64,000 nt of DNA from Rhynchosporium graminicola (lineage: Eukaryota; Ascomycota; Leotiomycetes; Helotiales; Ploettnerulaceae). The position numbers were made by a program, and so were the translations under genes. Shown one piece after another: positions 25,075 through 37,858 of this stretch (position 1 is its first letter; each line of letters begins with the position of its first letter). The stretch covers positions 620,001-684,000 of the forward strand of contig FJUW01000004.1 of assembly GCA_900074885.1 (NCBI GenBank). The letters are read 5' to 3'. The notes under the pieces are model-generated. The model saw only the letters and a list, made by a program, of their open reading frames with translations, had not been told where the DNA came from and did no database searches.

Positions 25075-25621
25075 GTTGGTTGTGGTTCTAAAGTCGAATG
25101 GCGATGGACTCAATTATGTATTATGCTTCGTCTGATGTTATGTTGACGATGTGACGGAAAGGCGGCCAGGCTCTCGTCGTTGACGCTGCTAATGAAGTAT
25201 AAAGGTATGCGAAAGGTGTTCAAGGAAGGATCTTGCGAGAACCTTGGTGGTAAATCTTCATCGATTGATGATCTAACTGAGGAGGCTTCGAGAGCGGTGG
25301 GTTTCATTGATGCTTCATAATCTTGAGCACGGACGGCACAAGGTGTTTGGGAGGCTGGCTGACCAGGAAATGGGGACGCGCAACGTACGTTGAGCCTGAT
25401 ATATCAGGACGATATTTCAGTCCAGGTCAGCACGGTCCATAGATAGAAGCTTGTGGTGGTCCCGCATGCAACCCCACTAAGCATATTTTGTGATGACCCC
25501 TCCTCATAAACTACATAGCAGTTGCACTGTATCGCCAATACATTCCCAGACAATACGAAAGAAGAAAATAGCAACGACCCTCTATTCCATCTCCCATAAG
25601 CAAAATTTTCATTTATTCACA
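25075..25621. promoter_or_regulatory. divergent promoter region upstream of the DAHP synthase gene
   Basis: 547 bp between divergent start codons. A GCN4-like TGACTC site was looked for and not seen; a CPC1/GCN4 site would have been expected for an amino-acid biosynthesis gene. Nothing else recognised. Confidence 0.4.
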
Positions 25622-26859
<1,238 letters not shown>

Positions 26860-27419
26860 GCAGCTAAGTACTTCGCAAAGACATGCTTGCTCGATATGAC
26901 GATTCGATGAATTTCCTTCCATTTTACAAGGCGTTCGGTCTATTATAATTCCCCTTTTCACACACAAAAGTTTCAGCTAGAGATCATGGATTACTATTTA
27001 CGAGCACTTTGATTGGGGATGAGGTTTGATTTTCTTCTTCACTTCTATTTCCGATGATCGTTGGATCCAGCGGCTTAGTCTGGGAACGGACCTCAAAGGA
27101 TAGAAGCTGTTTTGTAGCTGCATCGAGCTCCAATACACAGATTTCGAAGCGAATTCTAGCTGTTTAGTGATAGTATAACTACCCGTATCAAGCACGTTCT
27201 GAGAGCCATGTAAGTTTTCATAAAAACGTCGGCAGAGGGAGAATCGGCGAATGTTAAGCGACTTCGACATCTTTTCCTGTCGGATAAGATTCTCGAACAG
27301 TGTAAAATGGCATTGTCAAGAAGTTTTTCACGTCAAGCGTGCCAAAAAGCTCATGCTCAAACATATTTATGCAAAGCTGTTCAACCAAGTAAATTTCCCA
27401 GCAGATGTCCTCGCAATGC
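26860..27419. other. convergent 3' region between DAHP synthase and ARA2-like genes
   Basis: 560 bp holding the 3' UTRs of two convergent genes. Short open frames only; no RNA gene or repeat recognised. Confidence 0.45.
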
Positions 27420-28589
27420 TCACAGCCTGCTATCCTTCGCAGAACCATCTTCTACCAACGGCAGCGAAGCAACATCATCTACAACGCCTTTCACAGTCCT
27501 CACATTAACGTAACCCACAGCCGGCGACGCCCACGTATAATCCTTCCACTCACCCAAAATCCCAGCGACCGCCTTTGCCTTCTCTGCAACTGTTTTCATT
27601 CTCGCAAGACTCCACTCCTTGTTCTCTTTCGTGACTTCTCTGCCTGCAATCGGTAGTCCATCCAGAACACTATTCCAGACCCTCATCGTCTCCTCCAACT
27701 CCTGAATATTACTAGTTCCAAAGACAGAAACTCCAATCCCACCCACACCCCCCAAGCCAGCGCCTTCGCGAGCCCAAGTATCCAATGCCCAGCGAATACT
27801 CACAACCTCCAATCTCTCACCGGTCCCCTCCGCATACCTTGCTGCCTCCAGACACTTTTGCCTCAACTCCCTAGGCGCCGGGTGGAAATCTCCCTTTCCA
27901 CCGATAGGAATACCTTTACTGCGTAGAAGGCCCATGCCGAGTATACTCGCGTTAGGCACACAGCTCACACCCGCTCTTTTCAACCTCTCCAACCCTAAAC
28001 TCACGAGCGTCGTATTCTGCAGCGTGAAATTGGCGTAACTAAGTACCGCATCTAGCGGTTCCCCAGTTTCTCTCAAGACTAATTCTGCGAGATCGCATAG
28101 CAAGGGTACTGGAAATCCTGAAATGCCAACATATTTTATCGTGCCTTCTTCGTCACGAATGCGGCGCAGTTCTTTGACTGCAACGAGGACTTCGGCGGGA
28201 GAGACAAACTCGACGTCGTGGCAGTAGACTAGGTCGAGGTATGATGTGTGGAGGCGCTGGAGAGAGCGTTGGATAGAATGCCGTATCCAGTTTGCGCTGT
28301 AGTCGAACTCGGCTTCTGCGATGCGCCCGACTTTTGTCACGAGGCGGTAAGTGCTTCGAGGGTGGTTTTTGAGGACTGAGGGGGTGGATAGGGCGTGTCC
28401 GAGAAGCACTTCGGCGGGCCCGTAGTAAGGTGAGGTATCGAAGGCGCGTACCCCGAGTTCGAGGGCTCGTTCGACGATGGCGTCTGTGGGGACGTCGGCG
28501 GTGACGGCGTTGTAAAGATTATTGAATGTTCCAGTGCCGCAGATCAGAGGGGGGAGGATCGTTGAGAGTGGTGGTTGTGTGGGAGGCAT
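27420..28589 (-). CDS. ARA2-like aldo-keto reductase, D-arabinose 1-dehydrogenase
   Basis: Intronless gene of 389 residues. It has the aldo-keto reductase TIM-barrel catalytic tetrad: Asp51 and Tyr56 in FDTSPYYG, Lys86 in LVTKVGR and His124 in YCHDVEF. The CHDVE context and the ICGTGTFNNLYN opening are those of yeast Ara2, which oxidises D-arabinose to D-arabinono-1,4-lactone in the D-erythroascorbate pathway using NAD. Further family features are IKYVGISGFP, SYANFTLQNTTL and, near the end, GVSVFGTSNIQELEETM. The C-terminal 60 residues are a Lys/Ala-rich helix and a variable tail. Cytosolic, no targeting signal. Substrate is inferred from family membership; L-galactose-type or other aldoses remain possible. 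Confidence 0.88.
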   Translation of the reverse strand: MPPTQPPLSTILPPLICGTGTFNNLYNAVTADVPTDAIVERALELGVRAFDTSPYYGPAEVLLGHALSTPSVLKNHPRSTYRLVTKVGRIAEAEFDYSANWIRHSIQRSLQRLHTSYLDLVYCHDVEFVSPAEVLVAVKELRRIRDEEGTIKYVGISGFPVPLLCDLAELVLRETGEPLDAVLSYANFTLQNTTLVSLGLERLKRAGVSCVPNASILGMGLLRSKGIPIGGKGDFHPAPRELRQKCLEAARYAEGTGERLEVVSIRWALDTWAREGAGLGGVGGIGVSVFGTSNIQELEETMRVWNSVLDGLPIAGREVTKENKEWSLARMKTVAEKAKAVAGILGEWKDYTWASPAVGYVNVRTVKGVVDDVASLPLVEDGSAKDSRL

Positions 28590-31123
28590 GTTGGTTATGG
28601 GAAAGATTCTGTCGGAAGGGAGGGGGAACTTGCCACGGGAAGCTTCGTTATTCGAGAGACTTATGTATAAAAAAAGGACGGAGAGTGCTACGCGATATCT
28701 ACAGCATAGTTCAGAAGCAAAGGTTCCGCGGTGGTAAAGTCTTTGTGTTGTTGCGTCGCCTTGCTCAAATTACCACCAAAAAAATTAGAAAATAAGATGA
28801 AGTGGGGTAGAAATAGAGTTGCGCGCAAGAAGGGAAGCCCCTCGTTCCGAGGACGTGAAGTCCAAGGCGGGAATACTACCTCGGTAGGAATACTGCTCCT
28901 AGTAAAATCAGCGTCGTTTCGGCAAAATGAACACCGCGCACCGCTTTTTGATGCGCGTATAATGTGGAAATCGCGATTCTTAAATTTTGTACCATTGTAC
29001 TCAAATAAATAAAGTCAAATAAGACTTCTGAAGAATACAAATTCTCTGCTATATATGATAATACTCGAGAAGGCTTTATTACAAGGAGCAGTATCATTCT
29101 TCTTTATTGCGTCGCACCTTCCGTATACAGACCAGCCGCCAGCCTGGGTATTTATTGATTGATAACAATGCTATGTTTGGAATCGGATGCGCGGAGACAT
29201 CTCAATTCTGTTTTTCTGACAGTCGATCGCCATCACACATCACAGATGTCACGAATACTGCACTCATCGGACGTGCTACCTAGGCAATCTTACAAAGGTT
29301 TGTTTACCCCCATTTCGCTGCAGCTCGCGTAAGTGGCATTGGAAAGTTGTACAGAAAACTCGATTCCGCGTCAGCTTCTTTCCCCAGCATGATGTGGTCT
29401 CGCGTTGGACGATGCCATTAGGAAATGCCACCAAACGGGTCAGGTGCAACCCTAAATAGCTATATCATGACTAGTTTGCGGGGATCTTAAGAGATCAATT
29501 CTAGATCATATCGGCGCGGCTGTCTTGGAGTAGCATGTGAAGTTTATATTGTATGCCCCTCGTGGGTGGCTGGAGTGGCTAGTGAGATGGGTCGACGTCG
29601 ACTTCCATCCAACAATTAGGAGGCATGTCTCACTATGCGCCTGAGATCAGTGATGAGCATTTACCAGTAGCACGTCTCGATCTCCAGTAAGAGACGAAGC
29701 AGCCATCAGAATAGAGGAAGCAAACAATCTTCGTCGTGGCCTTCACTTTAGAAAGGCAAATGCGGACAGGACATTAAGTGAGCGTGAACTCAAGAGCCGC
29801 TTGGGATACACGAGCTTGCCGGTAGCCTTCCAGAGAATTCCAAGATTGGAACCGCCCGTCCCTGTTCACTAGAGCCTACAAGCTTCCATTAAAGCTGCCC
29901 ATCCATACTAGTAACGGAAGCAAGAACAATTCAAGGCATAGAAGTAGAAGTAGAAGTAGAACCGTCGTAACTCGTTCAGGGCGAGGCACTGAGCCAGAAA
30001 TCCAATTCGTTTCTGTAAAAATCACCACCACGCACTTCGAAGCGATCCTGATAATACTCCAAATTTTACTTCTTCCTCGTCAGTTCACCTGCCGCTCAAT
30101 GCTAATATCTTGTATGCCAACATGATCACGTACTCCAGTTCGTTCAGCAGGTACGTAAGGTACACTTACTCAATCAGGAAAGCGGCAGACGGTTCGCAAG
30201 TACGTTTCGAATGGGTCTCTTGGATCAAATAGAAAGTTTCCGTTTGCATAAAGGCGTCAGGTACAATGCAGCCCCTTGAGAGCCAGTCAAGCTAGAGTAT
30301 CAAACGCAAGTAACGCTCCATGATCGCAATTCAATTGCATTGCAGGTTGACCTTGAGCCAATCGCAGGAACAGACAGGCTAGATCCCCCCTCGCTCTTTG
30401 GAGCAGGATTGGATAACTGGGACTGGATGATTAGGATTGGATAACTTGGGTTGGATAAATTGGGTTGGATAAGATTAGACTCATTGGAGGGACAAAGCTT
30501 GATCTGACGAACAAGTAAGTACATTAATCGACTATTAGTGTCGACCTGGATGTCACCGCACTGCACAGCTCTGCACGGCACGAGTCGATGCGTGCTGTAG
30601 AGTTTGCTTGTGAAACATCAGAATAACGCGAAGCAGGACAAAATGCCATCACAACCTGGCCGGCTTCTCCAATTTCGCCTGCAAATACGGTACAATGACT
30701 GATTGTTAAGGGAACTGAGACAAAGCTCCAGCACAGCACAGCACAGCACATCTAGCTCCTCGCCTACCTCCACGGTCCGCCAGCTTTCCGACCAAGAGCG
30801 AGATCGTCACCTCGACTAATGAAAACAAAGCAAACTCTCACTCAGTCACTCCTCTTTTTCTCCTGTTCGAACTCCTTCACTTTGGCTGATGCCATCACCA
30901 CCCTTCATCGATTCGCCATCTGCAGTCGGAAGCCTACGCGGTCGGCTTACAGTATATTAACCCCAAGCACCGACAACCCGATCACAATCAACCCCACGTA
31001 TCGGTGCCGCAAGCACAACCTCCAGCATCAATTTCTCCCCACCATCTGTCGGACGTCCATCTTATTTCACTCTCTTCCTCCATGTTGGGCTGATCCCGCT
31101 CGTGTGAATCGTGAGCTAGCACC
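28590..31123. other. intergenic region upstream of SIP5 and ARA2-like genes
   Basis: About 2.5 kb between divergent start codons. No credible gene. It has simple repeats: gaagtagaagtagaagtag near 29,940, a TTGGATAA minisatellite at 30,406-30,473 and cagcacagcacagcacagca near 30,730. The pyrimidine-rich 30,830-31,120 stretch is probably the SIP5 leader. Confidence 0.45.
30406..30473 (+). repeat. TTGGATAA minisatellite
   Basis: Four to five imperfect units of about 14-17 bp built on ggattggataact / gggttggataaatt lie in tandem. Units differ by single changes and small indels. Confidence 0.7.
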
Positions 31124-33774
31124 ATGGGAAACAATACTAGCAGTACAAGAGAAGGGCGGGGTCCTGATTTATCTCCTTCCAACTCACGACAGGTCGAACC
31201 TGGACCAGCCTCACCTGCAGATAGACCTGCACAGAGTTATTCATCCCGCTCCGGGAGAAGTACCGGACCGGATCTTTCATTCCTCAGGATAGGAACCAGC
31301 TCTCAGAATGAAGCTCCGGAACGGCGGGAGACAAAGCAGGAGAAGGATGCTCGTAGGCTCGAGAAGGAAAGAGTGGCTAGAATTAAGGAGAGAGAGAGAA
31401 GCTTGAGGGAAGAACATGTCGATGGTGGCTATCTGGTCACAATGGGCGTTTACACCGGGGCGGAGGACTTCAACAAGGCAATCGTGAGGCAGTTGATGGT
31501 AAGCTGGAATCACGAAAGTTGCAGCACACAAGACTAATCTTGTAGATTGAAAGACGTATGGCACCATTCTGGAGAGGGCTGGATGAGTTCAAGGAAGAAT
31601 GGACCGAGCATCAATTGGTAGCCGCTGGCAGAGGTCTTCCCATTCCTGCTGCGGATGAGATACCTTCAGACGATCTTACACGACCTCTAACATCCGAATC
31701 AGCGCACCCTTCCAACCACAATCTACAAAATCTAATGCCTCCGATAACCTCTCGATCACAGTCCACTGGCTCCAATGCGTCGAGATCTTTGTCGCCTTCA
31801 CATCCAGCATTCTCCAGTGCTTCTACTCCTAATTCTCCTCCTGCGACGGCGCAGTCATCTTCCTCATTTCGACCGCGATCGAAAACCTTGGCTTCCTTGA
31901 CAAACTCTTCGAAGAACGTCTCTGCCACAGAAATAACTCCCCGCGAAGTTCAGCTTCCCAAGGATCCATATGTAAATAGACAGGCTATAGAGGTCTACTT
32001 GTACAAAAATTCTGCAGAGTGCCCCATCTGCTTTATGTACTATCCGCCATACCTGAATAAGACCAGGTGCTGCGATCAGTCAATATGCTCAGAGTGTTTT
32101 GTCCAGATCAAAAGACCGGACCCTCATCCTCCTGAGCACCACGATCCCTCGAACCCAGCATCCCCACCAACGGAGGCAGACCTGGATCCAGAAGCTTTGG
32201 TCTCCGAGCCTGCATGCTGTCCATATTGCCAGCAGCCTGAGTTTGGCGTGACATACGAGCATCCACCTTTCAAAAGAGGTCTTACTTACGCAAACGTGGG
32301 CAATGTTTCTTTTGCAAAGTCAAGTTCCGCTTCGATTGATTCAGCGGGTGCAAACCAAGCGTTATCACCATCTGCAAACAGGAGACGGACCATTTCCATA
32401 TCGGCAAATGCCTCGACTGTGATAACCACTGACAAGGTACGGCCAGACTGGTCAACCAAGCTCCAGAGCGCTAGGAGCCACTTGGCAAGGCGATCAGCGG
32501 CAGCGACTGCCTTACATACCGCGGCATACCTGATAGGCAATGGAACGACAGTCGACCAAAGAAGTTTTGGTTTTAGCGGGCGGAGTCGGTTTGGTAGAAC
32601 CAATCGCAGCGAAAATAGCCCTGGGACAAGCGGTGCAGCAACTCCTTCGCCAACCACGAACGAATCTACAGCACGAAGTGTATCGGATCAACTACACCTA
32701 ATGCGTAGGGAGGCACAAGAATCAGGCGGTGCTCGAAACCGAAGTAGGATGGAGGATCTGGAAGAGATGATGATGATGGAAGCTATAAGACAAAGTCTTG
32801 CCGCTGAAGAGGAGAGAAAAAAGAAATCGGAGAAAGAGGCTGCCAAGGAAGCGAAGAGAAAGGCCAAAGACGACAAGAAAAAGGAAAAGAAGGAGAGAAG
32901 AGTCTATGGGAGCGGGGCAAGCTCTGCTAGTGGAAGTGCTCTGAGTTTATCACTACCAAGTCTTGGCATGGGAAGACGAAGGGGGAATAGTGGCGCAAGC
33001 AACCTTCAAAGAGAAGTTACTATGGAGCATCTCGAAGGGCCAGAATCGAAGGGGAAGGGAGTTGATCGCGGTCATACAAGTGCGCCATCAGCATCCAGCA
33101 GTTCGGCCCCTATTGATTTTCCTCGGTCAGGGAGTAGTCACGGCATCCTAGGTGCAAGGCATCTTGATACAAACACTCTTTCATCTATCAACGACTCACA
33201 TCAGCCTTCGCAATCTCCCACAGCACCAGAGAAGCCATCGCATCTCCGACAGATGAGTAATGCTTCAAGCCCAGCTTCATCTTTTGTTGAATCGATACCC
33301 GGGAGCCTTCGTAATGAGCTCCACACCCACGGTTCTTCATCTACTATCGATTCTCCGAGTGCCTCTGGGACCAATCTCGCAGCTAATACTGGTTCGGATA
33401 GTGGAGATGCGGGCCCTGACTCACTTTTCAATTTCCAAAGCCTGGCAAGTATGATTTCCCAAGACAGCAAAGAAGACAAGGAGGACGCCGCACGACATAT
33501 TGAATACCTTGGTGGTGAAGGCTCTAAGCAGAGTAGTCAGACAGACCACTCAGGGGCCTGTCTAGACGAAAGTGTTGCTACCCTGAAGATCAGCAGCTCA
33601 GTTGTCGACACAAATCGCGATACCATCAACCCGATTCCGCTTGAACAGCAGCGAAGAACGCCGGAAGTTATGGTGACGCCAGAGACTCCGGCAGCCCTTA
33701 ACCACGGCGACGATGACGGAAAGCAGCTCGGATTTTCCTCGGCAGATTCAACCACACGTGAGATTACCCAGTGA
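31124..33774 (+). CDS. SIP5: SIP5 family protein (Snf1-interacting), RING-like zinc finger
   Basis: Two exons fit: 31124-31498 and 31546-33774 (47-bp intron), giving 867 residues. In yeast Sip5 binds the Snf1 kinase and the Reg1-Glc7 phosphatase; the family is thought to act at membranes or as a ubiquitin-related factor. The ATG sits in a strong context (accATGG) and begins MGNNTSS, an N-myristoylation consensus. A conserved block [20 protein letters not shown] and [20 protein letters not shown] spans the intron. The zinc finger begins [19 protein letters not shown] at Cys284/Cys287 and closes with [14 protein letters not shown] (Cys349, Cys350, Cys353), separated by a Pro/His/Asp insert. Near residues 531-549 the sequence [17 protein letters not shown] fits a ubiquitin-interacting motif, followed by a Lys/Glu coiled coil. 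The rest is Ser-rich and disordered. Confidence 0.9.
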
Positions 33775-34587
33775 GATAGAACCCCCCAGCAAATTTGATA
33801 CACCTTTCCTCCTTTTTGCGAACGGGATACGATAGTGAAAACGGATCTCGACACGACTTTTTCTTACTTCAGTAATTTTCACGGCATCTTGTACTGGCTT
33901 TGGCGTTCGGGGGTTTGGGGGCAGAAAATTTTGCTTTGGAGGGGGGGATGGACGGGTGTGTCTATATGGAGGAAGGATAGCAGGCGTTTTGGGTGGCATT
34001 TGATTCTCTTGCATCTTGACATGTTCGGCTGGAGATCTGTGTATTTGTTAGAATAGAGAATTTGAAGATCCATCAATCAAACATAAGACCTTCTCATCAT
34101 GCTTTGGAAATGTCATGGTTCAGATCTTGCTATCTGACGAGCTATATTGGCTTGTGCGAACAAAGCCAATTTACAGCCTTTGAAAGTTCGCATAGCACAC
34201 GTCTTAGAACACTGAGTGCACTCCCGAGGTAAACGCCCAGGCCCAAGTCGGCTTCAAAATTGCTGATCACAAATCTTCTGAGGGTTCTGGAAAGAGGAGG
34301 GCGGTTGCGAGCGAGCGATAACGTCACGATACCATATCCCGTCCCTCTGCGAAGCTCTCCTGCCAGGACAGCCTCTTGAGTCGGCATTACATAGTCTCTT
34401 CTTTTCGATGGAAGTCGGCCTGCCCTTGTGATGTGACCATCTAGTCGAAACAGAGCATCCCATTTCATCTGGCCTCCCCAAATACAAGCCAGGTCGGTAT
34501 CTCCAGATGGAAGGCCATGGCTCTTGTAATCGCAGTCCGCGTTAAGTCTGTACTCTCCACCCCTACCATTCGACGTGGATCCCCTCC
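33775..34587. other. convergent 3' region
   Basis: About 810 bp between the SIP5 stop and the stop of the small membrane protein gene. A 149-codon minus-strand frame (34,591-34,142) overlaps the end of the next gene in another frame; it has no motif and I take it as chance. Confidence 0.45.
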
Positions 34588-35061
34588 TCAAGACCTTCCA
34601 ACAGGCGCATAACTCCCTACCGGAGTACTCATCCCCTCTCCAATCCTCACACCTTCCCTTCTCTGCTCAACTACCTTCCTCACAGCAGCCCAAGCCAACA
34701 GCCCTAACGTTCCCGCAATGAACGTCAACACGACAATCTGATCCTTCCTGCTATCGCGCTGGAAGCACGTCGTCAGAACGTCTTTCTCCTCGGCATCTTT
34801 GCAGATCGGTAGCCGCTGTGCGAGACAGAAGGCTTTGTTGCATGTGAGGCAGCTGGAGGAGGAGGTGGACGAGGGGGCGGTGTTGGAGAGCGGGATTATG
34901 GTGGAATTGCTGAAGCAGGTGCATTTGCAGAATGACGGGGGTGCTGGTGTGTGTTAGTTGAATTTCCTAGGTTTGGACGACCTTATTTGTGTAGACTCAC
35001 ATGCTGCTATGGTTGTAATGAGCATGAAAAATGAGAGGAAGATGGTAGTAAGACGGTTCAT
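34588..35061 (-). CDS. small Cys-rich type I membrane protein, conserved in fungi, function unknown
   Basis: Two exons fit: 35061-35001 and 34943-34588 (57-bp intron, GTGAGT donor, CTAAC branch site), giving 138 residues. Residues 1-20 (MNRLTTIFLSFFMLITTIAA) are a good signal peptide and end at the intron. The lumenal or extracellular part has eight cysteines at 26, 28, 30, 52, 55, 60, 68 and 80 (FCKCTCFSNSTIIPL, SCLTCNKAFCL, LPICKDAEEKDVLTTCF), likely disulfide-bonded or zinc-binding. A single membrane helix follows at about 89-108 (QIVVLTFIAGTLGLLAWAAV), then a basic cytoplasmic tail of 30 residues. The layout resembles a family of conserved hypothetical membrane proteins of ascomycetes; I know no function. 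The gene was found by splicing across two short frames. It is divergent from mL50. Confidence 0.8.
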
Positions 35062-35401
35062 GGCTTCAGACAGCGACGATGCTAGAGATGGAGCTTTAAT
35101 TATAGCAATTCGTAGGCGTGCGATCGTTGGTTTTGCGTGTTATGACGATCTAAGAAATTCGTATGACCATTTACGTTATCTGATGTCGCAGTACTCTTCT
35201 TACAATCGCGATGATGGACGAAAGTGTGCTGTTGCGATTGAGGCTATTAATGCCATATTACTTATAATGAGAAGGGAATGGCCAGGCATATGGAGCTCAA
35301 GCCGTGCTAGCGGGCGCGAGCGGAACCTTGCATGACTTTCTTAAGTCGTCCAAAAATCAACAGCATTGATCATTAAAATATAGCCAACACACCACACCAT
35401 C
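35062..35401. promoter_or_regulatory. divergent promoter region of the membrane protein and mL50 genes
   Basis: 340 bp between divergent start codons, containing both promoters. Nothing specific recognised. Confidence 0.4.
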
Positions 35402-36720
35402 ATGCGTCGAATATCCAGGTTACATAGGCCAATTGACCTCCTGCGCCTAAGGAAAAATGCACAATCGACATCTACATATCTATGCTCGGCATGTAAGCAC
35501 CATGCTTCCCCTATCACGACATCAGCGCTGCGCGCAGCCCAAGACGGAAAAGTGTCATTGACAGACAAGCTGAGGAGGAAAATATGGGGTACAGACAGTC
35601 CTCCTGGACTAGATGATCCATACGGTGATAAGAGCGTGTTCGACCAGACGAAGAAAAATGAACTAAAGCGACGCAAGGAACAGGAGGTCGCGATCAGATT
35701 GAACAGACAGAAGGATGTGGAGAAGCCAGTAGAAGATCCCAGTTGGAATGACTATACGGAGGCCAGTACATGGGATGGAATGGAGACAGTGGGGTCCACT
35801 GAGAGGCCGTTTCGCAGACAGCATAAATATCAAGCATTTGTGCCGAAGAAGGTTATGACTGATGGAGATGAGATTACGGCTGCGTTGCATCGGGCTATGG
35901 TTGAGGTTTTTGCTTTGCAGGAAGCTGGAAGACCGCTGGGATCGTTTCATAAGGGGATGCCGGGTCAGGATATGACGCTCGATATTACTTTCGATCATTC
36001 GCCTTCGGGGCCGGTATTGAAATTCATGGATGAGGCGCCGCCGTTATGGGATATCGTGAATTCTATCACGAAACTGACGGAGGCTTCAAACAAGAAACGC
36101 GAACCCAAGAACCCTAAGATTCCGGAGCAAGATGTTGCTGCTGATCGCTCGACGGCTGATCCTTTGAAATCTTATGCGGAAAAAGCTTCGGACGAGACAT
36201 TAGGAAAGGGAAAACCAACTGAGAGCGAAGAGGACGTAGCTGCTGATCGATCATCTGAAGATCCTTTACAAGATGGCAATTATCTGCAAGTCACATATGA
36301 AGAGCTTATTGCATCCTGGGGACAAGCTTGGCTACAAGTCTCGCTCGAGAACCCCGAGATGAAGTTCGCTGTAAGCTAATAACTGTGCTGCCTTGGTTTT
36401 AATGTACTAATAAAACTACCTAGGTCTTGAAACGCTTCATGCAATTGACCGGCATTCGCATTCCCGATGCCCATCTCGGATCATCCAGAACCGCCAGCGC
36501 ACTACTCAAATACCTAATCGTTCAACCCAAACCACGCAAACTAGTCGAAGCTCTCAGTCAAAAGGAAGACATTGTCACCCTTCCCAACGTCAGTATATTT
36601 GCCAAACGCATCACGCCGATCCAGAAGGAGAGGAGCTCGGGAAGATGGAAGGTTATTCAAGAGGAGCTTCAGAAGAGAGGCTTGCCTGTCACTGGGCACG
36701 AGACGCGTGTACGTATCTGA
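35402..36720 (+). CDS. mitochondrial large-subunit ribosomal protein mL50
   Basis: Two exons fit: 35402-36370 and 36424-36720 (53-bp intron, phase 0), giving 421 residues. The N-terminus (MRRISRLHRPIDLLRLRKNA) is a clear mitochondrial presequence. The recognisable domain is C-terminal: MKFAVLKRFMQLTGIRIPDA, SALLKYLIVQPKPRKLVEAL and ITPIQKERSSGRWKVIQEEL with ending KRGLPVTGH; this matches the Ribosomal_L50 family of the mitoribosomal large subunit as I remember it. The region around residues 237-300 is acidic and has a near-duplicate motif (DVAADRSTADPL, later DVAADRSSEDPL) that looks like a small internal duplication in a disordered insert. Confidence 0.75.
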
Positions 36721-37503
36721 GGGAGTAGAGAGCTTGCTGTATATTTATAGCGCTGGCTAAAATGGGTAAAGTGCGGGACATCCGTCTAGAGGTGTCGAGG
36801 AATAGAAATCCTGTGTATTGATTGTGTTACAATCCGAGATATGTAAGCTGGGAAAGTAGACTCGCTTCTTGTAGACTAAAATACGTGTATTGTAAACATA
36901 AATATATCCATCGTCTTTCATGCTTGGTTGCTCGCTTCTAAAATTGTGCGTGTGTATTGTACAGCACAACTATTACTCAACCTCAGTGGCAGTCAACTGA
37001 CCACTGAATTGGGTTGTCTAGATTCTGATATTTCATCATCTCATTTCGCTTCACTCAAAACCGTTGTTTCCCCGAGCTTAAGCGAGGCGTGCGATCGTAA
37101 TGTCAACAATGGACTGGATTTACCAAGTAAGTACCGCACTGCTAGAACAGCGGACACATCGTAGTACATTTAGCATTCTCACCATGTATTTCTCTGAAGA
37201 GATTATCATGGATAATGTTTCTGATGTACAGCTCATGGCTACACCTACCCGTTGCGTTTGCACAGGATCAAGCTTGCCGAACGAAGACTCTCACATTGTC
37301 GACTTAGTGGACACTCCATGAGTGTTAATAGCGTATTCTTGTTCAAGGAAATAGCTTACCATGCTGTCTCACTCCCCCATTCTCAAAATTCTCCAGCTCT
37401 CAACGAGTATCCATAACACCTTTTATCCACGGCCACTTCTTCAACTCAATCCCAACTCTCAATCCGCCTTGAGCAGCAAGGATCAGAACCACATCAGCAA
37501 GCT
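36721..37503. other. convergent 3' region
   Basis: About 780 bp between the mL50 stop and the stop of the minus-strand coding segment at 37,504. Short frames only; nothing recognised. Confidence 0.4.
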
Positions 37504-37858
37504 TCAATTCTCTCCTACATTATATTTCCCTCGTCGCCCTTTCCTCGGAAAATCCTCATAGACTTCAAAGTCCTCAGCCCTTGGCCCACTTCTCATAGTC
37601 AACTCCGAAATCTTTACTGATCCTCCGACGGAGACAAGATGTTTGCGGCGCAGAATGTCGCAAGCTACTAGGCGCGCGAGTTCCAGCACGCTTGCCAGCT
37701 TCTCGTCTTGTGAGGCTAGTGACAGGAGTGGTGTATCCCGGAAAATGCGTTTCCAGAAAGTCCAGGATGGTTGGGGATTGTGTGATTGGGAAGCTTTCTC
37801 ACATGCGAGAAAGATCTGAGGGTCCGATAACGAGGGATAGAGTGCTGCCGTTGGGGGG
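37504..37858 (-). CDS. probable coding segment of an unidentified gene, 5' exon unresolved
   Basis: One minus-strand frame is open for about 118 codons, from just after a TAA near 37,860 to a TGA at 37,504-37,506. It reads YPSLSDPQIFLACEKASQSH, then PSWTFWKRIFRDTPLLSLAS, DEKLASVLELARLVACDILR and a charged ending. The amphipathic helical pattern and the frequent Trp/Phe positions look like real protein. There is no in-frame ATG until near the end, so at least one upstream exon is needed. A likely acceptor is the AG in aacggcag (phase 1), but no upstream ATG exon with a matching donor is convincing. The distal frames 37,716-37,934 overlap it in other phases. It may be a real gene with a missed short first exon, or a decaying one. 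Family not recognised. Confidence 0.45.

Noticed and set aside
30819..31292. 157-codon plus frame ahead of SIP5
   Set aside because: It overlaps the SIP5 start in another frame; the Ser/Pro-rich, pyrimidine-derived content is typical of a leader read as protein.
34142..34591. 149-codon minus frame
   Set aside because: It overlaps the end of the small membrane protein gene in another frame, has no motif and covers the 3' region of two convergent genes.
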